DNA of 64,000 nucleotides. Origin: Thermosulfurimonas marina. GTDB taxonomy: Bacteria > Desulfobacterota > Thermodesulfobacteria > Thermodesulfobacteriales > Thermodesulfobacteriaceae. Numbering within the stretch: position 1 is the stretch's first letter; each line of letters starts with the position of its first letter. The stretch covers positions 1 to 64,000 of the forward strand of contig NZ_CP042909.1 of assembly GCF_012317585.1 (NCBI RefSeq). Direction: 5' to 3'. Below the pieces are notes generated by a model. It was not told the origin of the DNA. It saw only the letters and a program-made list of their open reading frames with translations, and made no database searches. Made by a program: the position numbers and the translations under genes. This document shows, piece after piece, positions 32,751 to 41,425 of the stretch.

Positions 32751-35700
32751 GCCTTCTCTAGCCTTACGGCCGCCACCTTGTATTCCGGGGTGTGGACCTT
32801 TACCTCGAGCCCCGGACTGGTGATGAGGTTCGTCAAAGGTTCCAGGAAGTGAAAGTCCATAAAGACTTGTCCCGGATTTACCCGGGTGGTGAGGTGTACC
32901 CGGGCCTGAATCTCTCCCCTGCGGGAGATGATCCGCACCGGATCTCTTTCCCGCAGGCCAAGTCTCCGGGCATCCCGGGGGTGGATTTCTACCAGTTCCT
33001 CGGGGAGGACTTCCAGGAGGCCGGAAACCCTGCGGGTCATGGAGCCACAGTTATAGTGGTAGAGACGTCGGCCGGTAATCAGCACAAAGGGATATTCTCC
33101 GCTAACTTCCTCCTCCGGGGCCCAGTATTTGGGTTGACCAAAGGCGGCCTTTCCTGAAGGTCGCGCAAATTTTTCGGTAAACATAAGCTCTGTTCCGGGG
33201 TGATTCTCCTCCGGCACCGGCCAGCAGAGACCTTTTTCTTCCAAGCGCGCATAAGTAATTCCTGCAAAGCTGGGCATGACCCGACGCATTTCCTCGAAGA
33301 TGTCCTCCGCACTTTGATAGGGCATCTCGTAGCCCAGCCGGCGGGAGACCTGCGCAATGATCCACCAGTCCGGAGGGAGGTCCTCCGGAGGCTCCACCAG
33401 TTTGCGTATGCGCTGGACCCGTCTTTCGCCGTTGTCCGTGGTCCCCTCCCGCTCAAAAAGACAGGCCGTGGGAAAGACCACATGGGCAAACTCTCCGGTC
33501 TTGGGAAAGAAGATGTCGTGCACCACCAGCAGATCCAGTTCAAGAAGGGCTCGCCAGACCCGAGAAATGTTGGCATGGGTCAGGGCCACATCGTAGCCCA
33601 CGATGTAAAGGGCCTTAAGGCGCCCTTGGAGGGCTTCTTCATACATTATGGGCTCGGTAAGACCGGGTTTTTCCGGAAGGGGCCGTCCCCAGACCTCCTC
33701 AAACTTTTTGCGCACCAGGGGATCTTCCGGTTTCTGATAGCCCGGAAGCACGTACGGCAGGGCCCCCATGTCGCAGGCCCCCTGTACATTGTTCTGCCCC
33801 CTCAAGGGCATGGCCCCAGTGCCCGAACGCCCCACGTGCCCACAGAGAAGGGCCAGGTTAGCCAGGGCCATCACCCCCTGGCTTCCGCTACGATGCTCGG
33901 TCACCCCCAGGCCCCAGAGAATGAGGGCCCTTTCCGCCCGGGCGTAAAGCCGGGCCACCTGTTCGATATGCTCCCGCCGAATTCCCGTAAGCCTTTCTAC
34001 CCGCTCAAGGGGCCATTCCTTGAGAATGTATTGGGCGAAGGCCTCAAAGCCCTCGGTGCGCTCTTCAATAAAGCGTCGATTATAAAGTCCTTCCTTGAGG
34101 ATGACGTGGGCCATACCGTTAGCCAGAGGAACGTTGGTGCCGGGACGCAGGGGAAGCCAGATATCGGCCAGAGAGGCCAGTTCCGTGCGCCGGGGGTCCA
34201 CCACCACCAGTTTGAGCCCTCGAGAGAGGGCCCGTTTGATCTTTCCGGCTACCACGGGATGGGCCTCGGTGGTATTGGTGCCCCAGAGGATGAGGACCTC
34301 GGTGCGATAGATCTCGTCGAAGCTTCCCGTGGCCGCCCCGGAGCCGAAGGTGGTCGCGAGACCCGCGACCGAAGGGGCGTGTCAGACCCGGGCCGGATTG
34401 TCTACGTTGTGGGTGCCCAAGACCGCCCGGGCGAATTTCTGGGCCACATAAGTATCTTCGTTAGGGGTCCGGGCCGAACAAAGGACCCCTAGGGCCTCCG
34501 GGCCATATCTCTCCCGGATCTCGGCCAGCCTTTCCGCCACAAAGTCCAGGGCCTCTTCCCAGGAGACCTCCCGGAAGTCTTGACCCCGATCCCTCCGCAG
34601 GAGAGGCCTCCGGAGCCTTTCGGGATGACGATAAAAGACATAGCCGAAGCGGCCCTTCACACAGAGGTCGCCGTAATTGGGGGGCACATCCGCCCCGGTA
34701 ACTTCAAGAATGGTCCCGTTTTTGACCCGGGCCAGGAGATTGCACCCCGTAGCACAATAAGGACACACGGTGCGGATCTCCCGGGCCTCTTCCTTGGAAA
34801 AGGGCACGGTGGAGTCCTTGCGAGTTAAGGCCCCGGTAGGACAGGCGTCCACACAGGCCCCGCAGGAAACACAATGCTCCGTAAATTCGAAATGGATTTC
34901 TTCTTCCGGGGTCCCCTGAGCGTAGATCTTCAGTTGCAGGCCTTCGTGGAGACAACTGCGCAAACAACGGAAACAGCCCACGCATTTGTTGAGATCCACT
35001 TCGATAAAGGGATGAAAGGTTTCCAGGCGATATTTGGCCCGCTTGCGCCCCTTGGTAGCCGGGACCTCCTCGGCGATAAGGATCTCCCTGAAGGTGCACT
35101 TGTGAAATCCTAGACACCCGCACTTAAGGCATCTTTCGGCCTCCCTCCGGGCCGCCTCTTCCGGGAGAGTCCCTACCACTTCTTCAAAATCCCCTACCCT
35201 TTCCTTCGGCGGCCGTTCCGGAGGGCTTTTCCGAGGAATTATAGGGAATTGCTCATAAAATTCGAGATCTATTTCCTCGGGACGACGCCCGCGATTGAAA
35301 TCAAACTTGACGGTGGGAAGACTTCTTGAAGGCTTAATCCCCATCAAATAGTTATGGATGGCTCCGGCCGCACGCCGAGCCGAGGCCACGGCCTGAATGA
35401 CCGTCTTAGGACCGGAGACGAAGTCTCCTCCGGCAAAGACCCCCGGGAGGTTGGTAGCCAGGGTTCCGGTGGAGACCTTGAGCTGCCCTCCGGGGGTGGT
35501 GGCCAGTTTAGCCTCCAGTTTGCCGTAATTCTTGAAATCCGTCTGAGGTTCCTCCCCCCAGGCCCGCACCACCCAATCAAAGAGCCAGGTTTCTTCCGAC
35601 CCCTCAAGAGGAATAACCTTTCGGGCCTTGGTCCGAGGATCGGGCTCGGAAAGGACCGTACGGGCCATGAGGACTCGGAACCCGGAATCGTCTTTTTCGA

Positions 35701-36847
35701 TCTTCAGAGGCAAAGCCATGAGGAAAAGTTTTACCCCCTCGCTCTCTGCGGCCCGGATTTCCCTCTGCGGAGCGGGCATTTCTACTCGGGAGCGGGGATA
35801 GGCCAGGGTGACCTCCGCCCCTAGCCTCACCAAGGCCCGGGCCGTATCTACGGCGGTATATCCTCCACCCAATACCAGGACGCGATCCCCGCCTTTAATC
35901 GGGACTTCCCTTCCCACATTGAGGGCTTCGAGTAACTCCAAGGCCGAAAGGGCCGTCTCCTCCCCGGGCACCTCATGGCCCCGTTCCTTCCAGGAACCCA
36001 CGGCCAGGAAGACCGCTTGGTATCCCTCAGAGAAGAGATCCTCCAAAGTAAAATCTCGCCCCCAGGCCACCCCGGTGCGCAACTCTATGCCTAAAGAAAG
36101 GAGCCCCTCGATCTCTCGGCGCAGGACTTCCTTGGAAAGCTTAAATCCCGGGATGAGCCAGCGGGGGATTCCTCCCGGTTCTTCCCGGGCTTCAAAGATG
36201 GTCACCTCGTGACCCTTAAGGCGCAGGTAATAGGCCGCAGTAAGGCCCGCCGGGCCGGCCCCTACTACGGCCACTTTCTTTCCGCTAGGAGGAGCTATTT
36301 CCGGTTTAAATTCCCCGTGGGTCAGGCCCCAGTCGGCCACAAAACGCTTAAGATCGTTGATGGCCACCGGAGTATCCACCAGGGCCCGACGGCAACGAGG
36401 TTCACAGAAACGGGGACAGACCCTCCCCACCAAGGCCGGAAGGGGAAGTTTTTCCTTGATGAGGCTCAGGGCCGCCCGGTATTCTCCCCGGGCAATTAAG
36501 GCGATATAGCCCTGGATGTTGAGGCCTCCCGGGCAGGGCTGTCCACAGGGGGCCTTGCAGTCCCCGTAATGGTTGACCGCCAGGGCCTCCAGTTTCCGGC
36601 GCCGGGCGTTTTTGACCGCTTCACTCTGGGTATGGACCCGCAGCCCGTCTTCCACCGGAGTCACGCAGGCCCGCACCAACCCCCTACCCTCCACCTCTAC
36701 CAGACATAGACCGCAGGGGGTGGGAGAATCTTCCCCTCCGGGGAGATGGCAGAGGGAGGGAATGGAAATCCCGTGTCTTCTCGCCGCTTGAAGGAGGGTC
36801 TCTTGAGGATGGACCTCGTAAGCTCGCCCGTCAAAGTAGACCTGCAT
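32747..36847 (-). CDS. fdhA: Selenocysteine formate dehydrogenase fused to ferredoxin and GltD-like modules
   Basis: Reduces CO2 to formate, or the reverse, with a molybdenum/tungsten-bis-pterin cofactor. Domain order over 1366 residues: [2Fe-2S] (CHLPGGEDSPTPCGLC, near 35-50), GltD-like Fer4_20 (CKAPCGQPCPGG, near 95-110), FAD site VAVVGAGPAGLTAAYYL, NAD(P) site VLVLGGGYTAVDTARAL, two [4Fe-4S] (CVGCFRCLRSC; CVSCGACVDACPTG), FDH [4Fe-4S] (CPYCATGCN), then the catalytic domain. The TGA at 34384-34382 lies in NPARV-U-HAPSVAGLATTFG, exactly the Sec position of FdhF-type enzymes (Sec822), and a SECIS-like hairpin follows. The start is the ATG at 36847 after GGGAGGTGGGG. It ends the Wood-Ljungdahl cluster. 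The fused diaphorase part suggests direct use of NAD(P)H. Confidence 0.9.
34352..34370 (-). promoter_or_regulatory. Bacterial SECIS-like hairpin in fdhA
   Basis: On the minus strand GGTCGCG-GGTCT-CGCGACC forms a perfect 7-bp stem with a GGUCU loop, 11 nt after the TGA. The loop and spacing closely resemble the fdhF SECIS of E. coli, which binds SelB through this G-U-containing loop. Confidence 0.8.
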
Positions 36848-36876
36848 CCCCACCTCCCGGGAATGGCCTCAGAGAA

Positions 36877-36896
36877 GGGCGGGCCGGAGCCCGCCC
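36877..36896 (-). other. GC-rich hairpin between acsE and fdhA
   Basis: GGGCGGGC (36877-36884) pairs with GCCCGCCC (36889-36896) around a 4-nt loop. On the coding (minus) strand it is followed only by TTCTCTG, so it may be an attenuator, pausing site or RNA-processing hairpin rather than a full terminator before fdhA. Confidence 0.5.
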
Positions 36897-36903
36897 GGAA
36901 AAA

Positions 36904-37800
36904 TTAAAGCTCCAACCAGGATTCCGAAAAGATGGTCTTGCCTAAAAGGACCCGGGTGGTCTTGTAGATCTCAAGCTCTTTGGGAGAAAGGGTCTTGGGG
37001 TCCGGCTCGTCTCCGTCCATAATATCATGGACCAGTTTTACCCAATCCGGATGCTTCCCCTTGGCGATCTCCACCAGTTCCTGATCGTAAACATCCAGGA
37101 TGGCGGAGTAAATATTATATTTCATGAGCATCATGAGGTAGACCCGGTTGAGATAGGGACGTAGGTGAGAGGCCACCCCGTTGGAAACATTGGAAAGGCC
37201 CACAGTGCTTTTGGCCCCGGGAGCAATATCCTGCAACATGGAGAGAAATTCCAGGCCGGCCAAAATCTGTTCCGCCCCTAAGGTAATGGGGGTGGCGATG
37301 GGGTCCACCCAGATCTTTTCATTGGGAATACCCGCCTCGTTGAGCTTCATAATCAGATCCACGGCCAAAGCCGCCCTTTCGTTGGCGTCCCGGGGCATCC
37401 CCTCCGGTCCCCAGAGAAGAGCCACCACATCGCAACCCAGTTCCGCCGCAAGAGGAATGAGCTTTTCCATCCTCTCCGGCTGGGCAGAGATGGAGTTCAT
37501 GAGACAACGGGCCGGATTTTTGGAGGCCTTAAGGCCCGCGGCCATGGCCTCGGGATTGGTGGTGTCCAGGGAAATGGGCACATCCGTGACCTCTTCCACC
37601 ACCTTTACGATCCAGGCCGCAAGCTCCGGGCCGTCCTTTTTGGCCGGGCCGATGTTGAGATCCAGATAGTCTGCCCCCCGTTCAGCCTCCTCCCGGGCCA
37701 TCTTCTGGATGGGCTCGGGGTTGCGCTCCTTCATGGCCGGGCCAATGGTCTTAGACATAATGTTAATGGACTCGGCAATGCATACCACCTGCTGGCTCAT
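36904..37800 (-). CDS. acsE: Methyltetrahydrofolate:corrinoid/iron-sulfur protein methyltransferase
   Basis: Moves the methyl group from methyl-THF to the Co(I) of the corrinoid/iron-sulfur protein AcsCD, joining the two halves of the Wood-Ljungdahl pathway. The 298-aa TIM barrel belongs to the dihydropteroate-synthase superfamily. EEAERGADYLDLNIGPAKKD and PISLDTTNPEAMAAGLKA hold the pterin-binding Asp and Asn residues, and VGLSNVSNGV is also conserved. It lies between acsC and fdhA with 21 bp to acsC. Confidence 0.92.
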   Translation of the reverse strand: MSQQVVCIAESINIMSKTIGPAMKERNPEPIQKMAREEAERGADYLDLNIGPAKKDGPELAAWIVKVVEEVTDVPISLDTTNPEAMAAGLKASKNPARCLMNSISAQPERMEKLIPLAAELGCDVVALLWGPEGMPRDANERAALAVDLIMKLNEAGIPNEKIWVDPIATPITLGAEQILAGLEFLSMLQDIAPGAKSTVGLSNVSNGVASHLRPYLNRVYLMMLMKYNIYSAILDVYDQELVEIAKGKHPDWVKLVHDIMDGDEPDPKTLSPKELEIYKTTRVLLGKTIFSESWLEL

Positions 37801-37821
37801 AGCCTCCCTCCTCCAAATTTT

Positions 37822-39174
37822 TTAAGCCGCCTTCCATTCCTTGAGAAAGGCCGGAAGGCCGCTGGCCTCCCGCGGCCCGATCACGATCTCCCAATCCGGA
37901 AGCTCGTCTTCCAGTTCTCCTTTGATTCCCGCAAGGTATCCGGGGATAATCAACTTCCGGTGCTTCACTTTCTCGGCAATGCCGCATTTTTTGACAAATT
38001 CCGCAATGGTATCCGCCCCGAATTTTCCGGCGGCCCAGGCCGTAAGCACTGAAAGCCCTTCGGTGTCCTTAATAAGAAGCCAGGAAGGAACCCGGCTCCC
38101 TTCCACCTCTCCGGAAACGATGAAGTAGGTCAGGGCAAAATTGCAGGTGATGAGGACCGGCGAGTTCTCGTCCGGGCCATTGATGGGATAGATCCCCTCC
38201 TCTACTACCAGTGGTTTCTGGGGATCGGTGAAGATGTTCATCCGTTCCACAAAAAGGGGAAAGAGCACATCTGGCCGAAAATCCGAAAGCACCACCGCCC
38301 CGGCGTACTTGGGAATCAATACCGCCGCCAGGATAGCCTCGGAGAGGAAATCCCGGGCATAGCGATAGGGAAAGGTAATAGTGGGGAAGCCGAAGGGCTT
38401 AAAGCGCTTCTTGATGGCCGCCCGACGCACGATCACCTGATCCTCATAGAGCTCGCGCACGCTCTGGGCTCCAGTATCCAGCACCAGATCTTTAAGTCCC
38501 ATTTTGAGAAGCTCTTCGGAGATCCGGGCTGTCTCCCCAAGATTTTCCCCCTTGACCGCCAGGGCGGCCTTCTTCTCTTTGGCTAGCTCGCCCAACTCTT
38601 TAAAGTTATCCAGAGTGGCCGCATAAAGAAGCGGGCGATGTTCCCCGCAGAGATCACAGGCCCCCGAAAGGGCCTCCGGATCTCCACTCATAAGCACTAA
38701 GACCGCCTCTGGAAGCTCCTCCCGTACCCGTTTAACCAGAGAGACAAAGGCCTCTTTCCCGGACCCGGCATCTTCCACGGCCACCATCTGGGGCTCAAGC
38801 TGCACCCCCACCCTCTCCCAACGGCACCTCTTAAAGGCCGAAAGTCTCCGCGACACCTCTTCCTCGGCCATGTCCGTGGCCACCCGCACCCCCACCGCGG
38901 TAGGGTTTTCAAAGCGCTTTTCGTGCCGAAAAAGGACGGTCTCTCCCCCCAGCTTTACCTGATGCTCCCCGCTTCCCAGGACCACGGTCCGGATGGGCGG
39001 CGCCGAGGCCTCCGCAATCTCCTCCTTCACCGCCGGGTCCACATGCGGGCACTTGTCGATCTCCACCTGCCCGGCAGCCACCTTCATGGCAAAGGCCAGA
39101 CAGGTAGGGAAGCCGCAGTCCCCACAGTTGGTCTTGGGCAGCTTCTGCATTATCTGGATACCGGTCAGTCCCAT
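37822..39174 (-). CDS. acsC: Corrinoid/iron-sulfur protein large subunit
   Basis: The large subunit (450 aa) of the corrinoid/iron-sulfur protein, which carries the methyl group to acetyl-CoA synthase. Its N-terminal [4Fe-4S] domain has Cys residues at 17, 20, 25 and 42 (NCGDCGFPTC; IDKCP). A TIM barrel and a C-terminal B12-binding domain follow. The small subunit is fused to MetF at 41426-43852. Confidence 0.93.
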   Translation of the reverse strand: MGLTGIQIMQKLPKTNCGDCGFPTCLAFAMKVAAGQVEIDKCPHVDPAVKEEIAEASAPPIRTVVLGSGEHQVKLGGETVLFRHEKRFENPTAVGVRVATDMAEEEVSRRLSAFKRCRWERVGVQLEPQMVAVEDAGSGKEAFVSLVKRVREELPEAVLVLMSGDPEALSGACDLCGEHRPLLYAATLDNFKELGELAKEKKAALAVKGENLGETARISEELLKMGLKDLVLDTGAQSVRELYEDQVIVRRAAIKKRFKPFGFPTITFPYRYARDFLSEAILAAVLIPKYAGAVVLSDFRPDVLFPLFVERMNIFTDPQKPLVVEEGIYPINGPDENSPVLITCNFALTYFIVSGEVEGSRVPSWLLIKDTEGLSVLTAWAAGKFGADTIAEFVKKCGIAEKVKHRKLIIPGYLAGIKGELEDELPDWEIVIGPREASGLPAFLKEWKAA

Positions 39175-39187
39175 CGCAGCCCTCCCT

Positions 39188-41410
39188 TTACATCAGAGGT
39201 TCCATCTCAAGCACCGGGTGCTTGACCTTCTCGATCCACTCCTTGACCTCCTGTTCACTGGTGGCCACGGTCTCGTCGGCGATCTTGTCCAGGAGGTCCG
39301 GAATCCCCAACTCTTCGGCCCGTTTCTGTAGGCGCTCCTTCAATTCTTCCTTGAGCATCTTGGGCATCCAGACCACCCGCTTAAGCCCTCCTTCGGCCAA
39401 AAGAAACTTCCGCGAGGTAATGTAGTGCTTGGAGACTCCCATGAAACCCGGCGTGACCTGGCCCCCACCCACCATTCCGGCCATGGTGGAAAACTTCATT
39501 CCTGTGGGGGTCATGCCCATGTAGTCCCGGTTGACGATCATGATTCCGTTTACCGAGGGCAGCACCGCAGCAATACACTCAAAACACCCGCAGGCGGTCA
39601 TGGGGTCCACCAGGATGCTGTAAAGGCTCACCCGTTCCACCTTGCCCCGGCTGGCCTTTTTCACGAATTCGTTAATTCCGGAAAACTGACCTAGACGTTC
39701 GTCAAGGAGCTCCCCTTTTTCAATGGGCTGGTTGGGTCCTGCGGGATTGAGCTCGTAGCAGGCCTTCCCGTCCAGCCAGTTGTAAGCCCCGCACATTCCG
39801 ATCCGCTCCGGGGTAATTACGCACACATGGCTGGGGGCAAAGCTCTGGCAAAGGGTGCAGGAATAGTAGACATCCACGCTTTCATCGGTCATGCCCGCAA
39901 TCCGGGCATCCCGCTTGGCATAGACCTCCTTGGCCAGCTCCAGGATCTCCTTGACCTTGTCCTCCTCGGTATAGATGGTCACCTGGCATTTGTCCACGAT
40001 GGCCCCGAATTCCTGGCGCATCTTAGCGTAAAGGATCTGTCCGATGTGCCGGAAAAGGAAGCCTTTTTCCACAGCCTGTTTGCTGATGCGCAGCCACATG
40101 ATGTTCCGCTGGCCTACATGCATAATCCCCTGGGCATAGTTGATAAGATGGTGAAACTGCCGCTCCAGGATGGCCTCAAAATCCTCCTGCATGTTGGCTC
40201 CGGCTACCTCCACCACCACGGCGAAGGGCAGCCGGTAAGGCGGACCCGGAAGACCCAGCTTCTCCACCTCATTGATCTCCGGCCCGATGACCTCGATCTT
40301 GCCGTCCTCTACCTCATCCAAGGGCTTGGAAAGCAGGAGTTCCACCGCCGGGGTCCGACCTCCCCCGCACTCCAGGTAAAGATCGTCCTTACGCACCCGT
40401 TCTCCCTCAAAGGCCGGGGCGTAGGCCACCGGAATGTCCAGCTTGACCGTGGTCACCTTGAGCCCCCGGACCTCAATGGCCCGGTCTACGATCTCCTCGT
40501 GCGGCACCCGGGAGACCACATGTTCGTACATACAGATCCCGTAGGGCTTGATCTCCGGCTCATCCCAGTCGGAGATCACCGGAAAGCCCCAGTTGATAGC
40601 CCCGGCTCCGTTGGCGTACCATTCCTCGGAGATGGGCCCGAAGGTAATCACAAAGGCGAAGGTCCGGTCCTTGTTGTAGAGGAGATTGCCCATATAGTCC
40701 CCGGGCTTGATACCCCCAAAGGCCATGGCCACCCGACAGGCAAACCCGATGGCGAAGACCACCGAGGTATAGTCCGGCCCGAAGGGGACCAGCCGGGTGG
40801 GCCAGCCGAGCTGTACCCCGGCCTCCTTGAGCATCTCCGGCATGTAGCGCCCGTCGGTATGATGATGCATAAATACATAGAGGTTTTTTTCCTGAAGCTC
40901 TTGGGCGATGCGCACCGCGGTCTCTTTGTCCGGCGGGGCTCCCAGGATGGCCGCAAAGCCCGGAGCGGTTCCGTCCACAAACTCCACTCCTCGCTTCCGG
41001 AAAATAACGTCGTCGGCGGCCCCAAGCCAGATATTCCCGTTTACCGGCTCCTCGGTCTTGGTATAGAAGTTGGGATCTTCCAAATACCGGATGGCCTCGA
41101 TGATCTCTTCGGCAAAGAAGGTGGCCATCCCCGCATCCAGCGCCGGTCCCAGGTAAGGGGTCCAGAGATGTTCGTCTGGTACCGGAGGAAGAAGCTTCCG
41201 AGCCTCCTCCAGGACCTCTCCGCAGTCCCCCAATCTCTTTACCGGATAGCCCAACATGGCGTAGATGATGGGAAGATAGTAGGCGGTGTTCGGAAAGGCC
41301 ACCTCCGCTTCCTTGCCGAATTTCTTCACCGCCTCTTCATATTTTTCCTGGGCCTGCTCCACAATCTTGTGAGCCCCGCGAATGGCCTTGGTGGCAATGA
41401 TCTTCGACAT
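39188..41410 (-). CDS. acsB: CO dehydrogenase/acetyl-CoA synthase, ACS subunit
   Basis: Condenses CO, a corrinoid-bound methyl group and CoA into acetyl-CoA. The 740-aa bacterial ACS has the full set of A-cluster ligands: C518, C521, C530, C540 and the Cys-Gly-Cys at 607-609 (YSCTLCQSFAPSHVC; GMCGAYNW; TACGCFEC). The spacing is that of the Moorella enzyme shifted by 12. The N-terminal domain (about 1-310) that docks CooS is present. The gap to acsC is 13 bp. Confidence 0.96.
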   Translation of the reverse strand: MSKIIATKAIRGAHKIVEQAQEKYEEAVKKFGKEAEVAFPNTAYYLPIIYAMLGYPVKRLGDCGEVLEEARKLLPPVPDEHLWTPYLGPALDAGMATFFAEEIIEAIRYLEDPNFYTKTEEPVNGNIWLGAADDVIFRKRGVEFVDGTAPGFAAILGAPPDKETAVRIAQELQEKNLYVFMHHHTDGRYMPEMLKEAGVQLGWPTRLVPFGPDYTSVVFAIGFACRVAMAFGGIKPGDYMGNLLYNKDRTFAFVITFGPISEEWYANGAGAINWGFPVISDWDEPEIKPYGICMYEHVVSRVPHEEIVDRAIEVRGLKVTTVKLDIPVAYAPAFEGERVRKDDLYLECGGGRTPAVELLLSKPLDEVEDGKIEVIGPEINEVEKLGLPGPPYRLPFAVVVEVAGANMQEDFEAILERQFHHLINYAQGIMHVGQRNIMWLRISKQAVEKGFLFRHIGQILYAKMRQEFGAIVDKCQVTIYTEEDKVKEILELAKEVYAKRDARIAGMTDESVDVYYSCTLCQSFAPSHVCVITPERIGMCGAYNWLDGKACYELNPAGPNQPIEKGELLDERLGQFSGINEFVKKASRGKVERVSLYSILVDPMTACGCFECIAAVLPSVNGIMIVNRDYMGMTPTGMKFSTMAGMVGGGQVTPGFMGVSKHYITSRKFLLAEGGLKRVVWMPKMLKEELKERLQKRAEELGIPDLLDKIADETVATSEQEVKEWIEKVKHPVLEMEPLM

Positions 41411-41425
41411 ACCTTAACCCCTCCT

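Noticed and set aside
34382-34384. fdhA as two separate genes or a nonsense pseudogene.
   Set aside because: The stop is TGA exactly at the known Sec position, the frame is intact on both sides, and a SECIS-like hairpin follows.
33200-34492. A 430-aa plus-strand open frame opposite fdhA.
   Set aside because: Shadow of the fdhA codons, with no recognisable family and no start signals.
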